64,000 nt of DNA from Enterococcus villorum (lineage in GTDB: Bacteria > Bacillota > Bacilli > Lactobacillales > Enterococcaceae): assembly GCF_007990225.1 (NCBI RefSeq), contig NZ_BJWF01000004.1, positions 1 through 64,000 on the forward strand, given 5' to 3'. Positions 26,796 to 36,225 of this stretch are shown in pieces. The stretch's first letter is position 1; the number at the start of each line of letters is the position of its first letter. The position numbers and the translations under genes are program-made. The notes under the pieces were generated by a model that was not told the origin of the DNA, did not search any database, and worked only from the letters and a program-made list of their open reading frames with translations.

Positions 26796-27049
26796 CTTTC
26801 CTCCACCAAATAAATTTCTTGGTTATTTGGCTCATTCGATCGTTCAAGTGTGCTATTCATTTCACTACACACGGCTTAAGCTTTCTTACTCACCAATACA
26901 AACCACCAGCGTTTATTTTACTATTTATTGAGGATGAATAGTGAACAACTATTACCTGTACTCCTGAAATAATTAATGAGAAAATCACTCAATTATCTGA
27001 TATAATAAAAGTAATTTTATAAATATAAAAAAACAAACGTTTCTATTTT

Positions 27050-27933
27050 TTACTCTTCCCCACAATATTCATACCGTTCAAACACCCCTTTTTCCATCTC
27101 TAAAAATCTTTGAGCCCAATGACTTGCATCAAAAAAATCTAATAGCTCATTTTCTACTGCTTGATAAGGTGTATGAAGAAATGTAGATAATTCATCCAGT
27201 TCTCTTTCTTGTAGGAGAAACATATTTTTTGGATTATAAAAACGGTAACTCGTAATTGCTTCATTGCTTGTGACAAGTTTTTTCTCAAAGTAGATGGATT
27301 CAAATGTACGCAAGGTTACTCCTCTTTGTCCTGCTCTTAACAATTCTAAAATCCCTCGCGAATGTACTGTTAATTCTAAATATTCTGCATAGGAAAGATA
27401 ATTTGGTTGGTCATTTCCACGTGAGGGCAAAATAAAATAATTTGTTTTAAGTCCTTGTTGTTCGAATTTTTTTTATAACTTTCCGCTTGTTCCTTACGAC
27501 CATTATCAGTCGCTCCAAAAAATAAATCAGAAGTTATTTCTACATCTGGCATCTTCATATTTTTAGAGTAAAAAGAACTATTATGAAGAATCCCCAGTTC
27601 TTTGGCTTCCAGACGATCAAAATGATACACTTCATCAATTGCAGAATTATTTTGTGCTTGTTTAAGTAATTGAAAATGTTCTTCTTTAAAATGATTCCAG
27701 AAAAACAAAACCATTTTTGCTTTTGTATAAGAGCGAACACGTATAGCCATTTCCATTTCAAAACCGTAGTCTAAGAAAATAATCAATTCATATTCCTTTA
27801 ATTTTGGATGAAAAAAAGTGAAATAAACAGGGTCTAATAAATCTCTTCCTGAAATAACATCAAACGTATTAATTGTAGGAAAAAAATACAAAGATTTATC
27901 TTTAGCAACTAGTAAAATAGGCAATTTTGCCAT
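27050..27933 (-). pseudogene. glycosyltransferase-like protein, frameshifted at an A8 tract
   Basis: Two frames together encode about 294 residues. The first begins at ATG 27933 (GAGGAG upstream) and the second runs on from KKFEQQGLKTNYFILPSRGN. They join at a run of eight A on the minus strand (T on the plus strand, near 27467-27474), where nine A would keep the frame. The C-terminal half has RGVTLRTFESIYFEKKLVT, then SYRFYNPKNMF, a pattern typical of small capsule or exopolysaccharide glycosyltransferases in which a Glu-containing helix binds the nucleotide sugar. The family call is tentative. It stands alone, away from any polysaccharide cluster. Confidence 0.65.
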
Positions 27934-28267
27934 ACGTATCTCCTCACTTTCCTATATACATTAAATATTCCCAGCGATAAAGTAAAATATAAGCTTTTTT
28001 TTATCATATCTTCTTTTTTAAGGAAAAGGCGAATAAAACGCTCGAATATTTGAGTTTCTTTTGAGGCTAAAAATATTCCGTTTACATATGGATTCCATGA
28101 AAATTTTATGATTTTTTCATTAAAGTAACGATTTTTATTTCCAGAATTGTTGAAATTGTCAGATAATTTGCTATGATAGAGCAAGTTATTTTTCTAAATT
28201 TATCTATTTATGTTTTGTTTGTCACATAGAGTAATGGAACATTTTATTCTGAGAAAAGAGGTTATTT

Positions 28268-29605
28268 ATGGAAAAAACAGAAAACACTAAACTAAAAAAA
28301 CAGCTAAGTTCCAGACATATTACGATGCTTGCACTCGGTGGTGCCATTGGTGCTGGACTATTTAAGGGAAGTGGAGAAGCGATTGGCATTGCAGGGCCTG
28401 CTGTCTTGGTTGCCTTCTTGATCGGTGGAGTAGTCTTATTTATTGTAATGAATGGTCTTGGAAAATTAGTGTTAGATGATGGGGATACACAGCATGGCTT
28501 ATCTGGACTTGTCCGTCCTTTTTTAGGTGCACATTCGGCTGACTTTGTTGATTGGGTGTATTACTCATTATGGACGATTAATATTATTGCCGAAGCAGTT
28601 GCTGCTGCCTCCTTTTTACAACTATGGTTCCCAAATATTCCAGCTTGGATATTTGTATTAATTTTAGCAATTTTAACTACACTGATTAATTTATATTCGG
28701 TACGATTATTTGCTGAAACGGAATATTGGCTCGCATTTGCTAAAATTAGTGTAATTATTTTATTAATTATTTTTGGTGTGTACTTAGTTGGACATCAAAT
28801 GTTCGATAACGGTGTCTTTCCAACACTTCAACATCTCACTGATAATGGCGGATTTGCTCCCCACGGTGTGAAAGGGATTATCAATTCTTTACTTGTCGTG
28901 ATCTATTCTTATGGTGGATCAGAACTAATCGCTATCACTGTTAGTGAAGCAGACAACCCTAAAAAAGCGATTCCTAAAGCAATCAGAGGCGTCATGGGAC
29001 GAATCATTTCGTTTTATATTATTCCGTTGTTTTTATTGTTAGTCATCTTTTCTTGGGATACACTGGCACATTCATCCGTTAGCCCATTTGTCATGGTTTT
29101 TGAAAAAATGAATATTCCGTTTGCTGCAGATATTGTGAACTTTGTGATTATTTTAGCGTTGTTTTCTTCTATTAATTCTGGTGTTTATGCTTCTTCTCGT
29201 CTTTTATACTTCCGTTTAAAAGACAAAAAAGGGGTTGCAAACAAATTAGCTGTTTTAAATAAACACCATGTCCCACAGCGATCCGTTTTATTTTGTGCGA
29301 GCATCTTATATCTTGGCGTAGTGCTGTCTTACTTTGTTGGAGATAAGTTATTTGGTTATCTAGCTGGTTCACTTTCTTATACCGTATTAGTTATTTGGAT
29401 GATGATTAGTTCAGCAGCATTTATGTTAGCTTTAAAGAAAGGTTCTATTTTTGAGAAAAGCTTGAATTTTCTTGCTTTAGTCGTTTTAGGATTGATTATG
29501 ATTGGTATTTTCTTTACCAATTCGATTGGTGTCACTATTTTGACTGCTTTACTTTACTTGATTATTTTCTTTAGCTATCGAAGAAAGAATGATATTTTTG
29601 CCTAA
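28268..29605 (+). CDS. amino acid permease of the APC superfamily
   Basis: A 445-residue transporter with about 12 membrane segments. The N-terminal RHITMLALGGAIGAGLFKGSG (part: LGGAIGAGLFKGSG) is the TM1 signature of the amino acid/GABA permease branch (AAT family), and SYGGSELIAITVSEADNPKKA (part: YGGSELIAITVSEA) is the TM6 and loop motif. Family members bring amino acids in with protons; the substrate is not readable. The start has GAGG nine bases upstream. It is monocistronic, followed by a very strong terminator. Confidence 0.85.
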   Translation: MEKTENTKLKKQLSSRHITMLALGGAIGAGLFKGSGEAIGIAGPAVLVAFLIGGVVLFIVMNGLGKLVLDDGDTQHGLSGLVRPFLGAHSADFVDWVYYSLWTINIIAEAVAAASFLQLWFPNIPAWIFVLILAILTTLINLYSVRLFAETEYWLAFAKISVIILLIIFGVYLVGHQMFDNGVFPTLQHLTDNGGFAPHGVKGIINSLLVVIYSYGGSELIAITVSEADNPKKAIPKAIRGVMGRIISFYIIPLFLLLVIFSWDTLAHSSVSPFVMVFEKMNIPFAADIVNFVIILALFSSINSGVYASSRLLYFRLKDKKGVANKLAVLNKHHVPQRSVLFCASILYLGVVLSYFVGDKLFGYLAGSLSYTVLVIWMMISSAAFMLALKKGSIFEKSLNFLALVVLGLIMIGIFFTNSIGVTILTALLYLIIFFSYRRKNDIFA

Positions 29606-29654
29606 ACAACGATGTTTTACTCATTTAGAAACTATTTGAAAATAGCCTGCAACG

Positions 29655-29702
29655 AAAAACAAGCAACTAAATTGTTTAAACAATTTAGTTGCTTGTTTTT
29701 TT
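29655..29702 (+). terminator. strong terminator of the permease gene
   Basis: A perfect 20-bp inverted repeat starting AACAAGCAACTAAATTG and ending in TTTTTTT. The palindrome is symmetrical enough to act on both strands. Confidence 0.95.
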
Positions 29703-29750
29703 ATAAGCTGAGAAGATAAAGAGAGGAGAAAAATAAAAGGAGTTTTTTTA

Positions 29751-30194
29751 ATGAAAAAGTATTGGAAATTTTTATTGATGATTGGTGTCTCTACGATAAT
29801 TATGTTTGGTATGATGTATCTCAATGTTTACTCAATTGATCACATTTTCTTTAGTCGTACTCGTGTATTTATGGCTTTGATGATGGGAGCTGTGATGGCG
29901 ATTATTATGCTATTATTTATGTGGAAGATGTATGAAAACAAAACATTGAACAAAATCATTCTAGGAATAAGCATCCTTGTATTTTCTGGCTCATTATTCA
30001 TGGTACGCAGTCAAACAACTGTGAGCGACGTTGCTTGGATGAAAGCGATGATTCCTCATCATTCTATTGCGATTTTAACAAGTAAACGAGCAAATCTACA
30101 AGATCCCGAGGTCAAAAAATTAGCCAATGAAATTATTAAAGCACAAGAAAAAGAGATTAAACAAATGAAAAAATTGATTGAAGAACAAAAATAA
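29751..30194 (+). CDS. DUF305-type membrane protein
   Basis: A 147-residue protein with three N-terminal membrane segments (about residues 5-25, 38-60 and 70-90), then an external helical domain with the DUF305 core MKAMIPHHSIAILTSK (residues 100-115). The paired His can bind metal in related proteins, some of which are linked to copper handling. It ends with the helical KAQEKEIKQMKKLIEEQ tail typical of the family. The start has AAAGGAG. There are no metal genes nearby to support a specific role. Confidence 0.8.
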   Translation: MKKYWKFLLMIGVSTIIMFGMMYLNVYSIDHIFFSRTRVFMALMMGAVMAIIMLLFMWKMYENKTLNKIILGISILVFSGSLFMVRSQTTVSDVAWMKAMIPHHSIAILTSKRANLQDPEVKKLANEIIKAQEKEIKQMKKLIEEQK

Positions 30195-30212
30195 AATAAT
30201 AAATTTTATATA

Positions 30213-30249
30213 AAAAACGCTCAAAGCAAACTGCTTTGAGCGTTTTTTT
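30213..30249. terminator. bidirectional terminator between the DUF305 and NhaC-family genes
   Basis: AACGCTCAAAGCA pairs with TGCTTTGAGCGTT, with A and T runs on the two flanks. It serves the plus-strand DUF305 gene and the convergent nhaC-family gene. Confidence 0.92.
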
Positions 30250-30258
30250 CATAACTTT

Positions 30259-31674
30259 TTATTCTTGATTTGGTTGAAGTTCGAGGCCTTGTTTTTGGTT
30301 CTTTTCTTCTTTTGACACCCCTAATCCAGTAAAGGCACTCACCATTGAAAAAACTGGCGAGAACAAACTGAAAAAAACGAATGGCAGGTATGTTAATGTA
30401 GGGATGCCAAACGTACTAGCAACAAAACTGCCGGCAATTCCCCAAGGTATCAAGTAGTTAATTACTGTTCCTCCGTCTTCTAATGTTCTTCCTAAAACGG
30501 TGGGATCAAAACCAGCTTTTTTATAGGTTTCTTTAAAAGCATTTCCCGGTAAAATAACAGATAAAAACTGTTCACCAATAAATAAATTCACGCCGATACT
30601 TGTCAGTAAAGTCGTAAAAATTAATTTCGGTGTATTCGTCATTTTTTTCGAAACAACATCCATCACTGTTGAAATCAAGCCAAATTCAATCAGTAATCCG
30701 CCAAGTGAAAGCGTCAAAATAATCAAAGAAACCGTAGGCATCATGCTTTCAATTCCGCCACGACTAAGTAATGAATCGATTTGTTGGTTTCCTGTGTGGG
30801 CCACAAATCCAGATTCGATGACACGAGCCAATTCATTGAGAGAAGTCTTAGAATTTTGGATAAAAATCATACCAACAGCCACTGCGATATTTAACAAGAT
30901 CGTTAGAATAGCGGGTACTTTTCTCCATGCACATAATAGCATCAATAAAAGTGGAAGAAATGACCAGACAGAAATGGTAAAATTCAATTCCAGTGTGGCG
31001 GTTACTTCTTGAATGGCACTTAAGCTAGCACCTTGATTCGTATGTCCCAACACTGCGAACAAAAAGAAAGAAACGACAAAGGCTGGAAGGGTCGACCACA
31101 TCATATGTTTGATATGCTTGAACAGGTCCGCATCAACGATCGCTGCTGCTAGGTTAGTTGATTCTGATAAAGGTGACATTTTATCACCAAAAACAGCTCC
31201 TGAAACAATGGCTCCTACTACTAAAGCTGGATTTAAACCTAGCGTTGTACCAATACCAAAAAAAGCGATTCCGATAGTGGACATGACAGTAAATGCACTT
31301 CCTACTGCACTACCCACAATTGCACAAACGACAAAAACAGACGGAACAAACCATTTGATACTAATCAATTTGAAACCAACAACCATCAGCGTGGGGATAA
31401 TTCCTGCTTGGATCCACACAGCAATTAATGCCCCTACTAAGATAAAAATAAATATAGGAATAATCCCAGGTTTTATACCATTTACAATCCCTTCATGTAA
31501 CCATTCCGTTGGGTAATTTTTTACTACTGCGTAAAGCATGATCAGCCCAATCGCTGCTAAAATTGTAATATTTGGTGATAGTTTTAACCCTACCACACCT
31601 ATTGCAATACTTGAAACAATGAGCAGTAATACGAATACTGCTTCTTTAAAACTAGGTTTTCCTTTTTTCTCCAT
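30259..31674 (-). CDS. NhaC-family antiporter, probable tyrosine transporter
   Basis: A 471-residue ion-transporter-superfamily protein with about 12 membrane segments. It carries the NhaC-like motifs SAVGSAFTVMSTIGIAF, SGAVFGDKMSPLSESTNLAA (20 residues, about 159-178) and GGTVINYLIPWGIAGS. NhaC is named for sodium/proton exchange. However, this gene lies behind a T-box leader whose specifier codon reads TAC (Tyr), so I infer that it moves tyrosine or a related compound. The start has AAAAAAGGAG, 14 bp after a short ORF. A bidirectional terminator follows the gene. Confidence 0.85.
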   Translation of the reverse strand: MEKKGKPSFKEAVFVLLLIVSSIAIGVVGLKLSPNITILAAIGLIMLYAVVKNYPTEWLHEGIVNGIKPGIIPIFIFILVGALIAVWIQAGIIPTLMVVGFKLISIKWFVPSVFVVCAIVGSAVGSAFTVMSTIGIAFFGIGTTLGLNPALVVGAIVSGAVFGDKMSPLSESTNLAAAIVDADLFKHIKHMMWSTLPAFVVSFFLFAVLGHTNQGASLSAIQEVTATLELNFTISVWSFLPLLLMLLCAWRKVPAILTILLNIAVAVGMIFIQNSKTSLNELARVIESGFVAHTGNQQIDSLLSRGGIESMMPTVSLIILTLSLGGLLIEFGLISTVMDVVSKKMTNTPKLIFTTLLTSIGVNLFIGEQFLSVILPGNAFKETYKKAGFDPTVLGRTLEDGGTVINYLIPWGIAGSFVASTFGIPTLTYLPFVFFSLFSPVFSMVSAFTGLGVSKEEKNQKQGLELQPNQE

Positions 31675-31689
31675 ATTTATTCTCCTTTT

Positions 31690-31752
31690 TTAGTTCATTA
31701 AAGTTCTAAAAAAAGATAGATATCGGATAACTCCGCCACAATTCATGATCAT
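31690..31752 (-). CDS. 20-codon ORF between the Tyr T-box and the NhaC-family gene
   Basis: ATG 31752 has a strong GAGGGGGA ribosome binding site, with a second in-frame ATG at 31746. The ORF encodes 20 residues including CGGVIRYLSFF, and its TAA stop lies 15 bp before the start of the transporter gene. It is too short for a domain call. It could be a leader peptide that couples translation, or a small membrane peptide. Confidence 0.55.
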   Translation of the reverse strand: MIMNCGGVIRYLSFFRTLMN

Positions 31753-31764
31753 TTCCCCCTCTAG

Positions 31765-31962
31765 TTAAACAAAAAGACCTATTTTCAACTAAGGACGAAT
31801 GACTCCGCGGTACCACCTTAATTAAAAACAGATCTGTTTTTCACTTTGATTTCACTATTTAATTTTTATTTTCTTTTCATGTAATTCGACATTTTGGCTT
31901 GATCGATTCGCAGCAACCATCGACTTTCTGAACAAAACACCTAAAATGCTACTGTGTGAAAA
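31765..31962 (-). promoter_or_regulatory. T-box leader, tyrosine specifier
   Basis: The T-box sequence AAGGTGGTACCGCGG lies at 31808-31822 on the minus strand, followed by a T run near 31770. Stem I shows the AGTA loop-E motif (near 31949) and the conserved distal GATGGTTGCTGCGAATCGA segment. Pairing TTTTCA with TGAAAA and GCATTTT with AAAATGT leaves the bulge CGAATTACA, which places TAC (Tyr) in the specifier position. Uncharged tRNA-Tyr would therefore permit expression of the NhaC-family gene. Confidence 0.88.
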
Positions 31963-32053
31963 GTTAACTTTTATGAAGTTTAACGTTTGGATTATTTTTT
32001 GTCAATATAAAAGGGATTATTTTTTACTTTTACGATAAAAAAGATGGTCTTTC

Positions 32054-33289
32054 TTAAAATGTCGAACCTTTTAATTGGCTTTGTTCAAGCAGACGTTGAT
32101 GTTCTTCTTTAATTTTTGTTAATAGTTCAGGTTGTTCAAAAAGGTCTAATGCTGTTGCTGCTAATAATTCTGTAGCAATCGCAATAGATGCCAGTCCTTT
32201 TGCACTTTTAGCAGCAGCTTTAAATTCCTCTGAATGACCAGCAATATACTCGTCTGAAATTGAGACAGTTGGTTGAATGGTCGGAATCACTTGGCTCACG
32301 TTCCCGACATCAGAAGAACCTAGACTTGTTTTTTGTTCCACGTCGATTTCATTTTCTGGAACCCCTGCCTCCTTTGCATGACTAAAAAATAGTTCATCAA
32401 AAGCCGGTGTAGAAATAACATTATCTACAGCATTTTGGAATAAACCAAATTCATAACTAGTTCCTGTACTTAGCGCCGCTCCTTTTACGATATTTTCAAC
32501 CTTTTGATAGACTTCATTTAATGTTTGACGATTGCCTGCTCGTAAATAAAATCGTCCAGCTGCATATTCAGGAATAACATTTGCTGCCACACCACCGTCT
32601 GTAATAATTCCATGAATATTGACGTCTTTTGGTAACTGTAATCGTAAAGCATTGATTCCATTAAATACTTGAATGAGTGCTTCTAAAGCATTGACTCCTT
32701 TTTCTGGAGCTGCTGCAGCATGAGAAGCAACGCCATAAAATTTAATATCTACGGGATCATTCGCCAATGACTCTGTTGTTTTACCGTAACGATAAGCCGG
32801 ATGGACACATAATGCAGCATCCACATCAGCAAAAAATCCTTCTCTAACAAAGCTTCCTTTTGCCGAACCATTTTCTCCGCCTTCTTCTCCTGGCGTCCCA
32901 TATACTCTGATTTCACCACCAATTTCAGCAATTTTTTCTCTAATAATACTTGCAGCTAAAACTGAATAAGTGCCAAAAAGATTATGACCACAAGCATGCC
33001 CGATTCCTGGCAATGCATCAAATTCGGCTAAAAAGGCAATCACAGGTCCAGGTTTTGCCGATTGATAAGAAGCAGCAAATCCCGTCCGATGTCCAGCGAC
33101 TTCTTTTTTCACTTCAAATCCTTCTTTTTCTAATTGTCGAACTAACGCTTCTGATGAATAAAATTCATAGTTGCTCACTTCTGGATGTTGATGAATATCT
33201 AAAGCAAGTGCTTGATATTCTGATAAACGTTCTTGGATCGCTTCTTTTAATAAATTTGATTGTTGCTTTTTAATGATTGATGTTGTCAT
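32054..33289 (-). CDS. M20 family amidohydrolase (N-acyl amino acid deacylase)
   Basis: A 411-residue cytosolic metallopeptidase of the M20D (aminoacylase/HipO-like) group. Metal-site motifs are FLAEFDALPGIGHACGHNLFG (in part: GHACGHNLFG) near residue 98, GTPGEEGGENGSAKG near 130 with the catalytic Glu pair, HPAY near 162 and the HSEEF segment near the C terminus. These enzymes remove acyl groups from amino acids. As the last gene of the metNIQ operon under methionine T-boxes, its likely substrate is an N-acyl methionine or related sulfur amino acid. The start has GGAGG. Confidence 0.88.
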   Translation of the reverse strand: MTTSIIKKQQSNLLKEAIQERLSEYQALALDIHQHPEVSNYEFYSSEALVRQLEKEGFEVKKEVAGHRTGFAASYQSAKPGPVIAFLAEFDALPGIGHACGHNLFGTYSVLAASIIREKIAEIGGEIRVYGTPGEEGGENGSAKGSFVREGFFADVDAALCVHPAYRYGKTTESLANDPVDIKFYGVASHAAAAPEKGVNALEALIQVFNGINALRLQLPKDVNIHGIITDGGVAANVIPEYAAGRFYLRAGNRQTLNEVYQKVENIVKGAALSTGTSYEFGLFQNAVDNVISTPAFDELFFSHAKEAGVPENEIDVEQKTSLGSSDVGNVSQVIPTIQPTVSISDEYIAGHSEEFKAAAKSAKGLASIAIATELLAATALDLFEQPELLTKIKEEHQRLLEQSQLKGSTF

Positions 33290-33310
33290 AATTCATTCCT
33301 CCATGTATTT

Positions 33311-34153
33311 TTATTTGCGTCCAAACGTTTCCCATGCTGGAACACTTGAGCCTTTTGATGTTTTTTCAATGACTTTGGCTGTTTCTTCTGTTTGATAAGC
33401 ATCGACAATTTTTTTATAAGTGCTATTGTCTTCATCTTCTTTTCTAGCAACAATAATATTGACATACGGGCGAGCACTGTCATCTACTGGTTCTAAGAAA
33501 ATTGCATCTTTGGTCGGTGTAAAACCAGCATCGACTGCCACACCACTGTTAATAACAGAAAGATCCACATCATTTAACGCACGTGCTGTTTGAGAGGCAT
33601 CTAATTCTGAAATAGCTAGTTTTTTACTATTTTCTGTAATATCAGAGACAGTCGGAGTTTGTCCTTTTGCTGGATCCACTTTGATCAATCCGGCAGTTTG
33701 TAAAAGCAATAATGCACGTCCTCCGTTTGTTACATCATTTGGTATAGCAACCTTTGCCCCCTCTTTTACTTCACTTATCTTTTTGATCTTATTAGAATAA
33801 ATACCTAATGGCGCATTAACCGTGTTACCAATTGAGACTAAATCTGTCCCATGTTCTTTGTTGTAGTTATCCAAAAAGAATTGATGTTGAAAGGCATTTA
33901 AATCAATCGAACCGTCTGCCAAGGCTGCATTAGGTTGATTGTAATCAGTAAATTTAACATATTCTAAATCAATATTTTCTTTTTTTAGACGTGCTTTGAC
34001 GTTATCCCAAACATCTGTGTCTTCACCAATAATACCTAATTTAACAGTTGTTTCTTTAGAAGTTGATTTTGTATCTGCTTTTCCTTGGCTGCACCCTGCC
34101 AACCAAACAATTGCTACTAATGCTACTACGGTCAATCGAATCACTTTTTTCAT
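33311..34153 (-). CDS. metQ: methionine ABC transporter substrate-binding lipoprotein
   Basis: A 280-residue NlpA-family lipoprotein with lipobox LAGC at residues 18-21. It begins its mature part with KLGIIGEDTDVWDNVK and contains the diagnostic FQHQFFLDNYNKEHGTDL segment near residue 87 and IPNDVTNGGRALLLLQ near 135. It binds methionine (often the D form as well) outside the cell and hands it to MetI. It sits between metI and the M20 gene with short gaps, in the T-box controlled operon. Confidence 0.93.
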   Translation of the reverse strand: MKKVIRLTVVALVAIVWLAGCSQGKADTKSTSKETTVKLGIIGEDTDVWDNVKARLKKENIDLEYVKFTDYNQPNAALADGSIDLNAFQHQFFLDNYNKEHGTDLVSIGNTVNAPLGIYSNKIKKISEVKEGAKVAIPNDVTNGGRALLLLQTAGLIKVDPAKGQTPTVSDITENSKKLAISELDASQTARALNDVDLSVINSGVAVDAGFTPTKDAIFLEPVDDSARPYVNIIVARKEDEDNSTYKKIVDAYQTEETAKVIEKTSKGSSVPAWETFGRK

Positions 34154-34167
34154 TTTTTCTCCTCCAA

Positions 34168-34848
34168 TTAATGCGATATTTTTTTAATTAACAAGTTACT
34201 GACAAACTGGCTTAGAAATACTAAAGCCAAGATAAGTAATGTAGCGACAATGGTTACATCTGTTTGAAAACGATTATACCCTCTAGAAATAGCTAGATTA
34301 CCTAATCCTCCTGCACCGACAGCACCTGCCATTGCAGTTAAACCAATCACATTGATAATCGTTAAAGCAGAAGCACGTACGATCCCAGGCAGACCTTCCA
34401 ATAAATAAACACGAAAAACAATGCCGATTGGACTAGTTCCCATGGATTCAGCAGCTTCTATCACACCAGGATCTACTTCTAACAGAGCATTTTCAATTTG
34501 ACGAGCAAAGAATGGCACGATGCCAAAAACTAAAGGAACCAATGCAGCTTTTGCACCAATCGTCGTTCCAACAAGAAAACGAGTAGTGAGTGCTAATAAC
34601 GAAAGCAAAATAATAAATGGAATCGATCGTACAATATTGATGGATTTATCAAAAAACTCAAAGAATAAACGATTTTCTAATAATCCTTTTGGGCGAGTGA
34701 CAACTAAAAGAACACCTAAAATAATTCCTAATGCACCGCCAATCAGTGCTGACCAAAATGTCATATATAGTGTTTGCTTCGTTGCTTCAATAAATTCATC
34801 TGGAATCAGATAAACATTTGGTAGATATTTTTCAATCCATACATTCAT
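34168..34848 (-). CDS. metI: methionine ABC transporter permease
   Basis: A 226-residue permease with five or six membrane segments and the ABC permease loop EAAESMGTSPIGIVFRV (about residues 138-154). The NIVRSIPFIILL motif near residue 76 is conserved in MetI. The start ATG 34848 has GAAGGAGG eight bases upstream and touches the metN stop, so translation is probably coupled. Confidence 0.92.
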   Translation of the reverse strand: MNVWIEKYLPNVYLIPDEFIEATKQTLYMTFWSALIGGALGIILGVLLVVTRPKGLLENRLFFEFFDKSINIVRSIPFIILLSLLALTTRFLVGTTIGAKAALVPLVFGIVPFFARQIENALLEVDPGVIEAAESMGTSPIGIVFRVYLLEGLPGIVRASALTIINVIGLTAMAGAVGAGGLGNLAISRGYNRFQTDVTIVATLLILALVFLSQFVSNLLIKKISH

Positions 34849-34849
34849 C

Positions 34850-35923
34850 TTAAACGCCTCCTTCAATTAGTTTTATTGCATCTTGTGATTCGTGTTTTTG
34901 CAAGATATTAACTCTCACGCCTAAGCGTTTCAAATAATCTAATGCTTTTTGTTTCTGAATCGTTTCACCAGCTAAAGTCACGATCAAACTACCAAGAGGC
35001 GTTTCTTGCAACCATTCGACATTACCGTAAAGAATATTCGCTGTTACTTGGTATTTGCTATATAACTGAGCAATCAGTGGTTCATTTGTTTGAGTACCGA
35101 CATAACTTAATTCAATTAACCATTTATTCGCCAGTTGGTCAGCAAATACTTCATGTTCTTGGATTTTTTCCAATGCCTGATCCAAATGTGTGGCCGTACG
35201 TATAAAGTCCTTTGTTAATTCTTCTTTTGGATGACTGAATATCTGGACACTACTGCCATTTTCAATAATTCTGCCATTTTCCATCACTGCCACTTTATTA
35301 CAAATTTCTTTTACTACTTGCATTTCATGAGTAATTAAAACAATGGTTAGCCCTAATTGCCGATTCAATTTTTTGAGTAATTTTAAAATTTGTTGAGTTG
35401 TTTTTGGATCTAGCGCACTTGTCGCCTCATCACACAGCAATACTTTAGGTTCATTGGCTAATGCTCGAGCAATTGCTACCCGTTGTTTTTGCCCACCAGA
35501 TAATTGACTAGGATAGGACGAAGTTTTTTCTTCCAGACCTACTAATTCCAGCAATTCATTTACTTTTTGACGACGTTCCTGTTTCGATTTTCCTGTATAC
35601 TTTAGGGAAAAATCGACGTTGTCAAAAATCGTACGGTTTTCCATCAGATTAAAATGTTGAAAAATCATACCAATGGATTTACGTTCTTTTCTCAATTCTT
35701 TTGGTGATAGTTTTCCTAGATTGGTCTGATGAATGATGACTTCACCTTCTGTTGGTTTTTGTAAGAAATTCATTACACGAACCAACGTACTTTTTCCTGC
35801 ACCAGAATATCCCACAATGCCATAAATATCACCTTTGGCAATCGATAAATTTACTTCTTCTACTGCGCGGATTACCTTTTCTTTCTGATAAAAATGGACA
35901 CTGATATTTTGCAACTCAATCAT
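34850..35923 (-). CDS. metN: methionine ABC transporter ATP-binding protein
   Basis: A 357-residue ATPase. Walker A GYSGAGKST is near residue 38, signature LSGGQKQR near 140 and Walker B LLCDEATSALD near 162. A C-terminal NIL regulatory domain (residues 265-350) binds methionine and inhibits transport in characterised homologues. The ATG at 35923 has AAGGAGG; the longer frame to 35977 begins inside the T-box terminator and is not used. It is the first gene of metN-metI-metQ-M20. Confidence 0.94.
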   Translation of the reverse strand: MIELQNISVHFYQKEKVIRAVEEVNLSIAKGDIYGIVGYSGAGKSTLVRVMNFLQKPTEGEVIIHQTNLGKLSPKELRKERKSIGMIFQHFNLMENRTIFDNVDFSLKYTGKSKQERRQKVNELLELVGLEEKTSSYPSQLSGGQKQRVAIARALANEPKVLLCDEATSALDPKTTQQILKLLKKLNRQLGLTIVLITHEMQVVKEICNKVAVMENGRIIENGSSVQIFSHPKEELTKDFIRTATHLDQALEKIQEHEVFADQLANKWLIELSYVGTQTNEPLIAQLYSKYQVTANILYGNVEWLQETPLGSLIVTLAGETIQKQKALDYLKRLGVRVNILQKHESQDAIKLIEGGV

Positions 35924-35945
35924 TGAATCTCCTCCTTGTTTTATA

Positions 35946-36215
35946 ATAAAAAAGGCATCCTCAAGAAAATGATTCACTCACTTTCTTGAGGACGCCTTTT
36001 TGCGTGTTACCACCTCATCTTTAAGTAACGTTCACACGTTACTCCTCTTCAAGTACAAACATACTCTAGCAAGATATCGGTCGCAACCGTCACCGCCTTA
36101 CAAATTGCTTGGGGTGAAATGCTCAGTAGCCATTTTCCAAATGTTCCTCTTTGCTTCTTCTCAGCTTTCGAAGCTCTCTGTTAAAAGATTTCCAATTGTA
36201 CTTACTACGTCATTG
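35946..36215 (-). promoter_or_regulatory. T-box leader B, methionine specifier, proximal to metN
   Basis: The T-box GAGGTGGTAACACG is at 36004-36017 on the minus strand. The terminator is a long stem: AAAGGCATCCTCAAGAAA (from 35950) with TTTCTTGAGGACGCCTTT (to 35999). In stem I, GTAG pairs with CTAC and CAA with TTG; the AGTA loop-E motif faces GAAAATGG, which puts ATG (Met) in the specifier position. Confidence 0.9.
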
Positions 36216-36225
36216 CAAAAAATAT

